The notes below the pieces were generated by a model. It searched no databases and had not been told where the DNA came from. It saw only the letters and a program-made list of their open reading frames with translations. The position numbers were made by a program, and so were the translations under genes. A stretch of 64,000 bases of DNA from Owenia fusiformis. Its lineage: Eukaryota; Annelida; Polychaeta; Sabellida; Oweniidae. Location of the stretch: assembly GCA_903813345.2 (NCBI GenBank), contig CAIIXF020000004.1:25423985-25487984 (forward strand), in the 5' to 3' direction. The number at the start of each line of letters is the position of its first letter. Positions within the stretch are counted from its first letter, which is position 1. Shown piece after piece: positions 51,801-54,610 of the stretch.

Positions 51801-54610
51801 GTGAAGTAGACCATGACCCTATTGACTGAGAAGTCCCAGGTTCGATTTCCACACTGGGCATCGAATTTGTCACAATTTAGTTTCTGTCTTCAATTATTTT
51901 CACTACATTATACAGTACATGTACATTAGTATAGTTTGCTCACAAGTTACGCACCATTCAAAGGCTTGTGTGAGATCCCCTCCCCCATGCTGGGAGGGTC
52001 AGGAATTTGACCCAATGTGTAGAATTTTGACATAGAACTTCATCCCTGAAATGCACTCTCCTGGTAATCAAAATTGTGACTTTATTCAATCAGCTATTAT
52101 GGCTTCTAGGGTTGGAAATTTGACAGCTTAATTTTCATTTTGTCAAAATCCCCACCTCTTACACAAAACTTTGAAAGGTGCATTAGTTCTTTCCCCCAAG
52201 GGAACCCTTGGGTCGTGAAACTTTCATATTTTGTTCATTTCAGAAACATCCAAGCAATGCAATTTGACAATGATTAACGTCAAACTGTGATATCTTACAA
52301 ATTCCAATTTTATTTTGATATGATGTCCCGGTATGATATAATATCCTTTGAATATCACTTTAACATGTGATATTGTGTGTGTTCCAGAAAGATCCAAGCT
52401 ATGCAATTCGACAATGACAGACGTCTAGCTGAGATGGCTGACAAATTCCAAACCACTTTACAACAATATGAACAAAAGATTCAAGCTCTACAAGCCACCA
52501 ACTCTCAACTGGAAGTTGAAATAAACAATCAAGATAAGTCATTGAGAAGTAGGTGGCTTAGAAAGGCCATGATTTGGTGCCTTGATTTTATATTTCTGAT
52601 GGCTATTTCAGGCCATTTCTCTCTAAGATTTCAATGAAGAATATGATTTTCTTGCATATTTATACCAATTACAACATTCACTACATGTCTGTTTACTTTA
52701 TTTCTTGCTAATAACACTCTTTCCACCTCAATGTAAACTTGATCATATGCAGCCCGTAGCCAGGATTTGCCAAGGGGGTTCACTTTTTGAAAAATTCCAG
52801 GGGTGGATTCTTTTGTGACAATTTTGGTCCAAAAATTGCACAAAATCACTTAAAAAGTGCTCAAAATGGTGAAAAACTGCATGATTTTGAAAGAATTTTT
52901 GGCTACGGGCCTGATGTGTTGTGACTGTAAAAATGCAATTATTGTTTTATTTAAATAAAAATAATTGAACAGTATCTAAAGGACCTTATACACCCTCCAT
53001 TGGGATCTCCCCACGAGAAAAAAATAATTCATCTGATTTTTCAAAATAAAAATACTGCTTTTATTATTACATTTATATGTACACTAGTATCTTTTTGACC
53101 TATATTCAGCACTGTATTGATGAATGGGCCACTTATTAGGGCCAATATTCAATCATAAAGTGTAGGGGTCGAGATGCCAAACCAAGAAGTGTTTTTGTGT
53201 CTGTCAAAATCCATTTGCATCCTACACATCCCTACATCTTATCCAAATATGTTATTAATTAATGAAACATAACAGTATAATCTTTGGATTTACAAAGTTT
53301 TATGGGATTTCATAAGTGTAAAAGTTGCTTTTGAAGCATTTTCCTATAGCCATTTTGTAGGAAAAAAATGATGAAAAAAATGTCTTAGCCTTTAATTTGA
53401 AGTATGACCTGAATCGATTGCAAACTTTATATTTGCACATCTGATGTGATATACCATTTGTGTCATATTGTTAAATTATTTAATTTGCAATCGATTCAGG
53501 TCATAGTGTATTTTAGGTATTTTTGTGAAAATCAATAGAAACCAATGGCCTCCATTAAAATCTGATGATATCCACATGTTAAGTCAATGGAGCACATCCA
53601 ATGACAAGTCAATACACCCTTGCTGAACTTAATGACCTCAACCTCAGCCCATGTGGGTCCAAACGCTTAAATATTTTCCACAGTATTATGTGGCATTGTA
53701 TTCTTTATGTTACACCTAAAAATGATTCATTTTGTTCATGGGGAGATCATAATGGCGGGTGCACTAGATCCTTTGATTGTATTTTCAGAGCTAGAAGGTG
53801 AAAATGAGGCCATGACATCATTTGTTGAAAATGTTTCCGGTGTTGTTCAAAGTCCACCTAAACGCCAAGGTCTTTCCCAGTATGCATCTGATCACGATGG
53901 CATGAATCAAGAAGAGGTGTGTATATACTATGTACCTTAAATTCATGTAACCACTATACAGCATTCTTGTATAGCCTTTGATATTTTATTTCACCTTATA
54001 AACCTTTTTACACACATGACATGATCTAACCAATGAGACTGTTTTATTTTAGTATATCTCCCCCACATCCTTGTTGAATATAGGTTACTTGATTGGATGA
54101 CAAAGAAGGTTATGTAAAATGGTTTAACCAATCACATGAATGAGTCATGTGACATGGTCTAACCAATCAGAATGTTTTATTTCAGTAGGCCTACTTCACC
54201 ACACTGTTGACTGCTGAGTACTTGAATGAGCAAGGTTATGTAAAATGATCCGACCAATCAGAATACACCATATAAGTCATGTGACATGGTCTAACCAATC
54301 AGAATGTTTTATTTCAGTACTTCTCCATCACATCCATGTTGACTGCTGAGTACTTGAAGGAGCAAGGTTAATTAGAATGACTCGACCAATCAGAATACAC
54401 CATATAAGTCATGTGACATGGTCTAACCAATCAGAATTTTTATTTCAGTACTTCTCCACCACATCCATGTTGACTGCTGAGTACTTGAATGAGGAACAAG
54501 AAAGAACCAGGGACTTGGAGAGAGTCATCAATTCTCATATAGACAATTTAAAAACTCAATCTGAGAAAACGATACAGGACTACCTGACAAGAACTAAAGG
54601 GAATCTCTAA
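3761..54610 (+). CDS. CEP63: CEP63/DEUP1-family centrosomal coiled-coil protein (18 coding exons)
   Basis: Coding exons read from the sequence: 3761-3816, 5466-5541, 6737-6853, 26837-26932, 27569-27712, 29988-30101, 30433-30567, 31793-31912, 33642-33787, 34162-34248, 37311-37422, 38040-38102, 38610-38807, 49802-49957, 50377-50519, 52388-52548, 53789-53916, 54449-54610. All introns are GT-AG and every junction keeps phase, giving about 737 aa (human CEP63 is about 700). Exon 2 carries CETELQELMKQIDIM, the N-terminal signature shared by CEP63 and DEUP1. Exon 6 (SLESQRKTLAEKCDFIQ), exon 14 (LRLENRHL) and the last exon (DLERVINSHIDNLKTQSEKT) also align with that family. An in-frame TGA at 3734 supports the start. 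Family knowledge: CEP63 recruits CEP152 around the parental centriole for duplication, and DEUP1 does the same at deuterosomes. The protein is coiled coil throughout, with a Pro/Ser-rich break in exon 17. Introns 3 and 13 host three other genes. Confidence 0.93.
3890..4266. mobile_element. Short TIR element, family CAGATRCGAGTAG
   Basis: It starts CAGATACGAGTAGG and ends CTATTTGCATCTAG, so its ends are inverted. Both terminal ~100 bases match the two ends of the interval 15075-24698, so this looks like an internally deleted copy of that element. Confidence 0.6.
4469..4668. mobile_element. MITE (CAGGCCCGTAGCC family), copy 1
   Basis: Inverted ends CAGGCCCGTAGCC and GGGCCTG are flanked by the 5-bp direct repeat ATCTT (4464-4468, 4669-4673). 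The interior contains the characteristic G-rich then C-rich half-sites of this family. Confidence 0.75.
5466..5541 (+). CDS. CEP63: CEP63-like exon 2 (family signature)
   Basis: Acceptor TTCCAG and donor GTAGGT at 5542. It completes the split Arg codon and encodes PNLVVSCETELQELMKQIDI plus Met, the diagnostic CEP63/DEUP1 N-terminus. The last exonic bases ATTATG together with the donor are the unit of the tandem array that follows immediately. Confidence 0.93.
5542..5775 (+). repeat. 22-bp tandem array on the exon 2 donor
   Basis: About eleven units of GTAGGTTTACTGGTTTATTATG. The first unit is the real donor of exon 2, and the last exonic bases ATTATG belong to the unit, so each copy repeats an ATG|GTAGGT junction. 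Confidence 0.9.
6240..6716 (+). repeat. ~60-bp tandem array upstream of exon 3
   Basis: About seven imperfect copies built on TCATATATTTCT with the linkers GATTTTAGCCACACAAAGG and ACCTTCAAAGA. It ends about 20 bases before the exon 3 acceptor. Many units contain TTTTAG, a weak acceptor-like string. Confidence 0.8.
6737..6853 (+). CDS. CEP63: CEP63-like exon 3
   Basis: 39 codons, phase 0 to 0, acceptor TTTGTAG, donor GTATTT. It encodes VHERRMEWERDVQRLQGRLE and continues as heptad coiled coil. It sits directly after a ~60-bp tandem array and 29 bases before a MITE insertion. Confidence 0.88.
6883..7064. mobile_element. MITE (CAGGCCCGTAGCC family), copy 2
   Basis: Same ends as copy 1; exact 5-bp target duplication CTCAG (6878-6882, 7065-7069). 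It inserted 29 bases downstream of exon 3 of the CEP63-like gene. Confidence 0.78.
7423..9484 (+). mobile_element. TIR-bounded element filled with a ~125-bp satellite
   Basis: Bounded by TATGTCACCACC on the left and GGTGGTGACA...GTCAT on the right. It is filled with about 12 degenerate units containing TTCAACTTGCTTCAAATTGA, TCATCTACATGTTCTCAGAA and AGGTCAAAAAGGTC. The same family enters the window in the opposite orientation at 63543. A short left-end fragment is at about 5776-5830. No coding capacity was seen. Confidence 0.65.
9702..11201 (-). CDS. MFS transporter, nodulin-like/NFD4-Mch1 type, intronless
   Basis: A single uninterrupted 499-aa ORF. The first half has about six hydrophobic helices starting near residue 11. 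An MFS-like loop AGIAIDRFGPRSTC lies near residues 65-78, and a segment NFEGKHRGKIVGFASAVYGS typical of the nodulin-like/NFD4 and yeast Mch1 branch of MFS proteins lies near 130-150. Residues ~220-290 form a long acidic, Ser/Thr/Asn-rich cytosolic loop. The second half (from about 295, TLEFHFLLWTVIIIKGIGLT) has six more helices. Length and 6+6 topology fit a full MFS carrier. Substrate unknown; related branches are annotated as monocarboxylate-like or organellar transporters, but this cannot be inferred here. It lies antisense in the 20-kb intron 3 of the CEP63-like gene. It has no frame damage, so it is either a functional intronless gene or a young retrocopy. Confidence 0.87.
   Translation of the reverse strand: MENNRIEIQRYISLCVGVLGLVFCGIINGFNIYAVALKQTFNYTQTELEYIAASGIVGSELTSYFAGIAIDRFGPRSTCVAAAVLTCSCFSLMWMTTKFISFFASRTWIICLMYFMASSGCCFTNMVCMGTISLNFEGKHRGKIVGFASAVYGSSPLIYAAIYQGFFVSGHITDEQNQNIADFFILLSICAAIANVLGAGFLKIMPLEPASAGHLEMQDLIETNHDEDTSLTPIETNNDKDKLEKGDEDLTNAKNSTSNEKTPILQNDLDSNKNTPTDKIDIKPDTDITCFQMVKTLEFHFLLWTVIIIKGIGLTFTANITTIAKSAHLEKASSTLIIIIPISNTLARFFGGLMPDIFKQKLSFIPTSSLLLLASFISMTVQVLLVFFNQSYIGLACLSIMSSIPTGLVSVLMVIIILELFGRSDFSQKYGLVLTVAGIAAFPIGKIFGLIYENNSIAGSRLCYGVDCSRWSYIINAIFALLATLLSAALVRAEHKIQS
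11456..13599. mobile_element. Mariner-like composite element with TA duplication
   Basis: Terminal inverted repeats CGAGGGGTGATCCAAAAGTC and, on the other end, CACCCCTCG preceded by ACTTTTGTAT are flanked by TA on both sides (11454-11455, 13600-13601). The TIR type and TA target fit Tc1/mariner. No transposase motif is visible. An 88-codon minus-strand ORF (11700-11966) has no recognised domain. The interior includes a four-copy 42-bp repeat (12690-12845) and a stretch (about 12850-13150) shared with 51036-51330. Confidence 0.6.
12690..12845 (+). repeat. 42-bp tandem repeat, 4 copies
   Basis: Units GGAGGGTTGAAAGGAAATGT plus TTWTTACTCATTTTTCCCCC in nearly perfect register. Being a multiple of three, it creates repetitive but meaningless ORFs on both strands. 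Confidence 0.85.
13632..13751. mobile_element. Short foldback MITE (CTAATGCCTTGGTCACAT family)
   Basis: Inverted ends CTAATGCCTTGGTCACAT and GTGACCAAGGCATTAG with a central palindrome ATTTTGAACAAAATACT-like arm. A second copy is at 63108-63253. Confidence 0.7.
14538..14949. mobile_element. Foldback element with TTAA duplication
   Basis: Nearly perfect inverted arms of about 150 bases (start GGTACAGCTGGAAAGTAACA) flanked by TTAA on both sides (14534-14537, 14950-14953). A TTAA target indicates a piggyBac- or Kolobok-mobilised MITE. Confidence 0.78.
16190..17240. repeat. ~1-kb foldback palindrome
   Basis: Long inverted arms sharing CCCATAGCTAGCATGAAGAG, GAAACTTTCAAAAAATAGCC (one strand) and CAACGAAGGAGCATGAAAAT. 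The strongest match is between 16380-16650 and 16790-17050, and weaker similarity extends outward. Likely a foldback transposon; termini not resolved. Confidence 0.7.
18270..21880. mobile_element. Inverted-repeat element hosting the retrotransposon
   Basis: Left blocks (AGGTTTTGGATACAGGGAAT at ~18288 and CCATGGTTGCAAGGAGGATA at ~18760, followed by ATCGAATATCAC) reappear inverted at 21520-21865. Internal palindromes around 18915-19010 and 19310-19440 repeat GATATC/GAGTGAGCG motifs. The retrotransposon 19645-21490 lies between the arms. Confidence 0.5.
19645..21490 (-). mobile_element. 5'-truncated non-LTR retrotransposon (Jockey/CR1-like RT), frameshifted
   Basis: Reverse-transcriptase blocks are in order on the minus strand: SSSPGPDGI (about 21380), KVTPVFKKG..NYRPIS, DFSKAFDTINHDIL, GVPQGSVLGPLLFILYINDL and FADDTNLL in one frame (stop near 20662), then NSIDDWIKANKLSLNIGKTN and a C-terminal thumb-like part in another frame (to 19922). 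A one-base shift near 20665 separates the two. No endonuclease or ORF1 is present, so the copy is 5' truncated near 21490. The 3' end is a simple (TTGAA)n-type repeat at 19645-19668, as in CR1/Jockey-type elements. It sits inside a larger inverted-repeat element. Confidence 0.85.
22205..23415. mobile_element. Element with subterminal repeats CAGTTGTCCGAAACC
   Basis: Four to five copies of the 15-bp motif at the left end (22230-22300) face four inverted copies at the right end (23325-23410). The outer sequence GGGGTCAATC is partly inverted as GGTGTCAATA. Repeated end motifs of this kind are typical transposase-binding arrays. No ORF of note inside. Confidence 0.55.
25935..26825 (+). repeat. 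27-bp minisatellite, ~33 copies, upstream of exon 4
   Basis: Unit TAATTGCAACCAAGTGGTGA plus CATTTTG. A unit of nine codons leaves long open frames on both strands (for example KCHHLVAIT repeats), which are not genes. A higher-order repeat is visible, with blocks of variants recurring at about 350 bp. It ends ~12 bases before the exon 4 acceptor. Confidence 0.95.
26837..26932 (+). CDS. CEP63: CEP63-like exon 4
   Basis: 32 codons, phase 0 to 0, acceptor TTTTTGTAG, donor GTAATA. It encodes IGQLRHQLEGQETAQRDMVI and further coiled coil matching the VGMLHQQ-type segment of CEP63. A 27-bp minisatellite ends about 12 bases upstream. Intron 3 before it is about 20 kb. Confidence 0.88.
27569..27712 (+). 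CDS. CEP63: CEP63-like exon 5
   Basis: 48 codons, phase 0 to 0, acceptor CTTCAG, donor GTAAAA. It encodes ATNLRKAYEKLQRKHGKNSK followed by Lys/Glu-rich coiled coil ending DRLKKQLE. A poly-C run lies 25 bases inside the next intron. Confidence 0.9.
27713..29207. other. Intron 5, mostly unique AT-rich sequence
   Basis: Begins with a long C run (about 27739-27752). Apart from the mariner-derived foldback that starts at 29210, no gene, array or clear repeat was recognised. Confidence 0.45.
29210..29856. mobile_element. Mariner-derived foldback element
   Basis: Terminal repeats CAAGGGCCGATCAAAAAGTT with TA on both flanks (29208-29209, 29857-29858). The arms are inverted for over 200 bases. On the minus strand a fragment ends RVDRYRKCIATGVKYFK, which resembles the C-terminal end of mariner transposases (KCI..xGxYF). 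No catalytic DDE/D region is present. Confidence 0.72.
29988..30101 (+). CDS. CEP63: CEP63-like exon 6
   Basis: 38 codons, phase 0 to 0, acceptor ATTACAG, donor GTAAAT. The second half, DSLESQRKTLAEKCDFIQ, is one of the best family matches in the gene. The donor is followed by three further donor-like copies about 20 bases apart. Confidence 0.93.
30433..30567 (+). CDS. CEP63: CEP63-like exon 7
   Basis: 45 codons, phase 0 to 0, acceptor TTTTCCAG, donor GTATAC. It encodes HQSSGYQSELEKRRHLLESS and more coiled coil ending SKDIIETQ. The preceding intron is short (331 bp). Confidence 0.9.
31266..31792 (+). repeat. Tandem copies of the exon 8 acceptor and 5' exon part
   Basis: Four partial copies start at 31266, 31392, 31527 and 31662 (spacing 126, 135, 135, then 131 to the real exon). 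Each has TTATTTCAG or CTCAG, then AATATTGARCTAGA, then an intron-like GATAATCCCAATA spacer. Copy 31392 could give an in-frame 45-base exon using AAA|GTAAAT. Confidence 0.9.
31793..31912 (+). CDS. CEP63: CEP63-like exon 8 (5' part tandemly duplicated upstream)
   Basis: 40 codons, phase 0 to 0, acceptor TTATTTCAG, donor GTAAGA. It encodes NIELDRLRASQEEFKVNEMH and ends DLKQLLSQKE. The acceptor and first ~50 bases recur four times upstream, at 31266, 31392, 31527 and 31662. Only this last copy keeps the full exon and a strong donor. Confidence 0.9.
32040..33641 (+). repeat. ACAATATACATGTACA-type array split by nested insertions
   Basis: Units of about 31 bp (ATACAATATACATGTACAAT plus GCAGTCTAAAC) occupy 32040-32280 and 33410-33640. 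Between them lie an ~85-bp triplet repeat (33180-33410, GAGGTTCATTT plus TCAGTTGGAC) and a TIR element (32374-33170). The array reaches the exon 9 acceptor. Confidence 0.75.
32374..33170. mobile_element. TIR element CTATCACACCAAACTAGTT
   Basis: Starts CTATCACACCAAACTAGTT and ends with its reverse complement. The interior is unusually rich in ACGT, GTTCG and CGTCG motifs, with repeated GTTCGTAGTACGTCCAG-like strings, unlike the AT-rich surroundings. The target duplication is not clear. Confidence 0.7.
33642..33787 (+). CDS. CEP63: CEP63-like exon 9
   Basis: 48 codons plus two bases, acceptor TTTGTAG, donor GTACAG. It encodes RLEETLKELQLEVRSKADML and ends QLKDKRI. The AG remainder joins the A of exon 10. 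A ~31-bp tandem array reaches almost to its acceptor. Confidence 0.88.
34162..34248 (+). CDS. CEP63: CEP63-like exon 10
   Basis: Phase 2 to 2, acceptor TTTCCAG, donor GTAAGT at 34249. It encodes QLELLCQKKDTEQTVMLKHQ then IEDLEDEL. The donor is the first unit of an 850-bp array in which nearly every unit again carries GTAAGT. Confidence 0.9.
34249..35100 (+). repeat. 30/31-bp array of GTAAGT donors after exon 10
   Basis: About 27 units of GTAAGTACCATTGCACTTGT plus GATATCATCA (or the 31-bp variant with GTAAGTTACTCCTGC). The first unit is the genuine exon 10 donor. Nearly every unit carries a consensus GTAAGT. Confidence 0.93.
35190..36000 (+). repeat. Dispersed element with ~110-bp internal repeats (GTCCGTCCG type)
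   Basis: Begins near CCAACCGAACGAAGTTCGAG, with GTCCGTCCGTCCG, then four to five copies of a unit with CAAGATGGCCGCTGAATTTC and GGATTTGGTTCAAATTTTAT. It ends near GTTCGGTGGGTTTAGCTACT. No ORF. It resembles a non-coding repeat family rather than a gene. Confidence 0.6.
36386..36794. mobile_element. 209-bp MITE CACTCTACTATACC, copy with nested MITE
   Basis: Inverted ends CACTCTACTATACC and GGTATAGTAGAGTG with ACAT on both sides (36382-36385, 36795-36798). Removing the nested MITE 36581-36775 and its GGTTA duplication leaves about 209 bp. Confidence 0.8.
36581..36775. mobile_element. MITE (CAGGCCCGTAGCC family), copy 3, nested
   Basis: Same ends; exact 5-bp target duplication GGTTA (36576-36580, 36776-36780). 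It is inserted inside a 209-bp CACTCTACTATACC MITE. Confidence 0.8.
37311..37422 (+). CDS. CEP63: CEP63-like exon 11
   Basis: Enters in phase 2 (completes Lys), leaves in phase 0. Acceptor TCTTTTCAG, donor GTAAAA. It encodes TVQKSEAKLKREVQSQEEKL and ends NIETQLAKK. Confidence 0.88.
38040..38102 (+). CDS. CEP63: CEP63-like exon 12 (short)
   Basis: 21 codons, phase 0 to 0, acceptor CCTACAG, donor GTATGT. It encodes TEENKYTESTISRQLNSEIN plus Lys. The donor runs straight into a (GTTT)n microsatellite. Confidence 0.82.
38392..38585. mobile_element. CGGTGCCG-rich foldback MITE beside exon 13
   Basis: Inverted ends (ACACACCCAAAATGCAATCT versus ATATTGGCTGTGTACA) with inner GACGCCATTTCGGTGCCG and inverted ATGCCGAAATGGCGCCG. 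Its right end is about 24 bases before exon 13, so it supplies most of that intron's branch-point region. Confidence 0.6.
38610..38807 (+). CDS. CEP63: CEP63-like exon 13
   Basis: 66 codons, phase 0 to 0, acceptor CGTTACAG, donor GTGAGA. It encodes LREQIYSLNTAHAGEISGMK then KELESLTSELHDKNIA, matching the LKEQI...GMK.EI..LT.ELH.. segment of CEP63. A foldback MITE ends about 24 bases before it. Confidence 0.92.
38968..39178. mobile_element. 209-bp MITE CACTCTACTATACC, intact copy
   Basis: Full-length copy (211 bp) ending GGTATAGTAGTGTG, flanked by TATAT on both sides. It serves as the reference for recognising the split copy at 15018/24864. Confidence 0.8.
39179..40669. other. Intron 13, proximal part
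   Basis: AT-rich sequence without a credible ORF. A short direct duplication (AACATTTTAAAGGAAATAAATATTTAGGCAAAGTATG-type, about 39552 and 39700) is the only structure noted before the 20-bp array. Confidence 0.45.
40670..41046 (+). repeat. 20-bp tandem array upstream of the FkbM-family gene
   Basis: About 18 units of AATCAACCAACAATCAGCCG. It ends ~75 bases before the ATG, so it covers the probable promoter/5'UTR of that gene. Confidence 0.9.
41125..44106 (+). CDS. FkbM-family SAM-dependent methyltransferase, secretory (4 exons)
   Basis: Exons 41125-41997, 42724-42799, 43591-43768 and 44007-44106; all GT-AG and in phase, 408 aa. Residues 1-24 (KLILVIYFITKTNA core) look like a signal peptide or signal anchor. 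Residues ~25-60 are strongly acidic (repeated DDNGDEY). The catalytic region has the SAM-binding motif FIDIGANFGTHTL (from about residue 202), VIAVEPLDFN as the ribose-binding acidic strand, and LKIDIEGYE across the exon 2/3 border, the hallmark of FkbM/Methyltransf_21 proteins. Family members O-methylate small molecules or glycans; the substrate here is unknown. The gene is nested, same strand, in intron 13 of the CEP63-like gene. A 20-bp tandem array ends about 75 bases upstream of the start. Confidence 0.9.
42340..42680 (+). repeat. Two-copy tandem duplication in FkbM intron 1
   Basis: Two diverged copies share GCCAAACA, TTCAATTWAA, GAGATGCGGT, TGCGTTTTAG and AAACCTCTCT in the same order, roughly 200 bases apart. 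Confidence 0.6.
43307..43392. mobile_element. 209-bp MITE CACTCTACTATACC, partial copy
   Basis: Only the first ~85 bases, to TTTGTTTAGTTTATTT, are present in intron 2 of the FkbM-family gene. Confidence 0.6.
44158..44163 (+). terminator. Polyadenylation signal of the FkbM-family gene
   Basis: AATAAA 52 bases after the TGA stop codon of the methyltransferase gene. It would end that nested transcript inside intron 13 of the host gene, about 250 bases before the stop codon of the convergent minus-strand gene. Confidence 0.6.
44409..48839 (-). CDS. Secreted Cys-rich protein with three PAN/MANSC-like repeats (4 exons)
   Basis: Exons in transcript order: 48761-48839, 48216-48399, 46030-47106, 44409-44877. 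All are GT-AG and phase-consistent, about 602 aa. Exon 1 encodes MGSFLLFILFICAVEITPSV, a clear signal peptide; an in-frame ATG 18 codons upstream is an alternative start. The body has three ~70-aa units with the pattern C..(x)..H......C...AC..GANV..Y....C....C.....Y.(V/I)Y: SKACELGGNVVHF in exon 2, AAACSDKANVFDYF and VACERGANVINYH in exon 3. A Thr-rich mucin-like linker (TTRVTTEITQGP region) follows, then a Cys-rich C-terminal domain with PPPGRQIWLHYEPGTCGRRM. No membrane helix follows the signal peptide, so it is probably extracellular. I do not recognise a named ortholog; the PAN/MANSC resemblance rests on Cys spacing only. It is nested antisense in intron 13 of the CEP63-like gene and convergent with the FkbM gene. 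Confidence 0.82.
47728..48049. mobile_element. TA-flanked MITE CTGTAAGTTGCTCTAATTTG
   Basis: Inverted ends CTGTAAGTTGCTCTAATTTG and CAAATTAAAGCAACTTACAG with TA on both sides (47726-47727, 48050-48051), in an intron of the Cys-rich gene. The inner AATTTGGCGG motif is shared with 59642-59909. Confidence 0.78.
49450..49795 (+). repeat. ~85-bp tandem array upstream of exon 14
   Basis: About four units containing ACCAATCAAAATGCATTGGG, ATGAGTCATGTGGCATAATG and CACTTGTATGGGTCAAGTCA. It ends within ~10 bases of the acceptor. The motifs CCAATCARAAT and GTCATGTGRCAT recur in the array before exon 18. Confidence 0.88.
49802..49957 (+). CDS. CEP63: CEP63-like exon 14
   Basis: 52 codons, phase 0 to 0, acceptor GTTACAG, donor GTGAAT. 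It encodes VANAQLEALRLENRHLMQTM and ends SYTLSLAKLQ, matching the LESLKLENRHL...NY.EALNKL region of CEP63. It follows an 11-kb intron with two nested genes. Confidence 0.92.
50377..50519 (+). CDS. CEP63: CEP63-like exon 15
   Basis: 47 codons plus two bases, acceptor TTTTAG, donor GTATTT. It encodes EENKVLRDDVDKLKDQLKVC, the end of the long coiled coil, then a less structured segment ending AIEDIRQTEQ. Confidence 0.9.
50737..51810 (+). repeat. Dispersed non-coding element (GTCCGTCC; TCACACAGTGAGCC to CCTGTGTGAGCAC)
   Basis: Starts TTGGCTCACACAGTGAGCCT and GTCCGTCC repeats, ends near CCAACCTGTGTGAGCACAGG, with ACTTGCTTCAATTTGACCAA satellite-like text inside. A 300-base section (51036-51330) is shared with 12850-13150. 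No gene. Confidence 0.6.
52388..52548 (+). CDS. CEP63: CEP63-like exon 16
   Basis: Enters phase 2 and leaves phase 1; acceptor GTTCCAG, donor GTAGGT. It encodes KIQAMQFDNDRRLAEMADKF and ends NNQDKSLR. The donor choice is fixed by phase: reading on hits TAG-free sequence, but only this GT joins exon 17 in frame. Confidence 0.82.
52750..52913. mobile_element. MITE (CAGGCCCGTAGCC family), copy 4
   Basis: Ends CAGCCCGTAGCC and GGCTACGGGCCTG; flanks ATATG and ATGTG (one mismatch). Located in intron 16 of the CEP63-like gene. Confidence 0.7.
52980..53776. mobile_element. ~800-bp foldback beside exon 17
   Basis: Arms share GATCTCCCCA(C/T)GA and the inner pair ACCTGAATCGATTGCAAA / TTTGCAATCGATTCAGGT. 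It ends about 12 bases before exon 17, within the polypyrimidine region. Target duplication not resolved. Confidence 0.6.
53789..53916 (+). CDS. CEP63: CEP63-like exon 17 (linker)
   Basis: Completes a Lys codon and leaves in phase 0; acceptor ATTTTCAG, donor GTGTGT. It encodes LEGENEAMTSFVENVSGVVQ, then a Pro/Ser/Lys stretch and DHDGMNQEE. This corresponds to the low-complexity linker before the conserved C-terminal helix in CEP63 and DEUP1. A ~790-bp foldback ends just upstream. Confidence 0.85.
54012..54448 (+). repeat. Tandem copies of the exon 18 acceptor and 5' exon part
   Basis: Partial copies start at 54053, 54186 and 54318, then the true exon at 54449 (spacing 133, 132, 131). Each has TTATTTYAG, a TACTTCTCCAYCACATCCAT-like start, TTGACTGCTGAGTACTTGAA in the two nearest, and a spacer with ACCAATCAGAAT and GTCATGTGACATGGTCTAAC. 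Confidence 0.92.
54449..54610 (+). CDS. CEP63: CEP63-like exon 18 (terminal, conserved C-terminal helix)
   Basis: Acceptor TATTTCAG, 53 codons and TAA. It encodes YFSTTSMLTAEYLNEEQERT then DLERVINSHIDNLKTQSEKT, matching the FLEEE..R...LE..L..HI.EL...... C-terminus of CEP63/DEUP1. Upstream copies of its acceptor and 5' part lie at 54053, 54186 and 54318. Confidence 0.93.
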   Translation, partial: YFSTTSMLTAEYLNEEQERTRDLERVINSHIDNLKTQSEKTIQDYLTRTKGNL

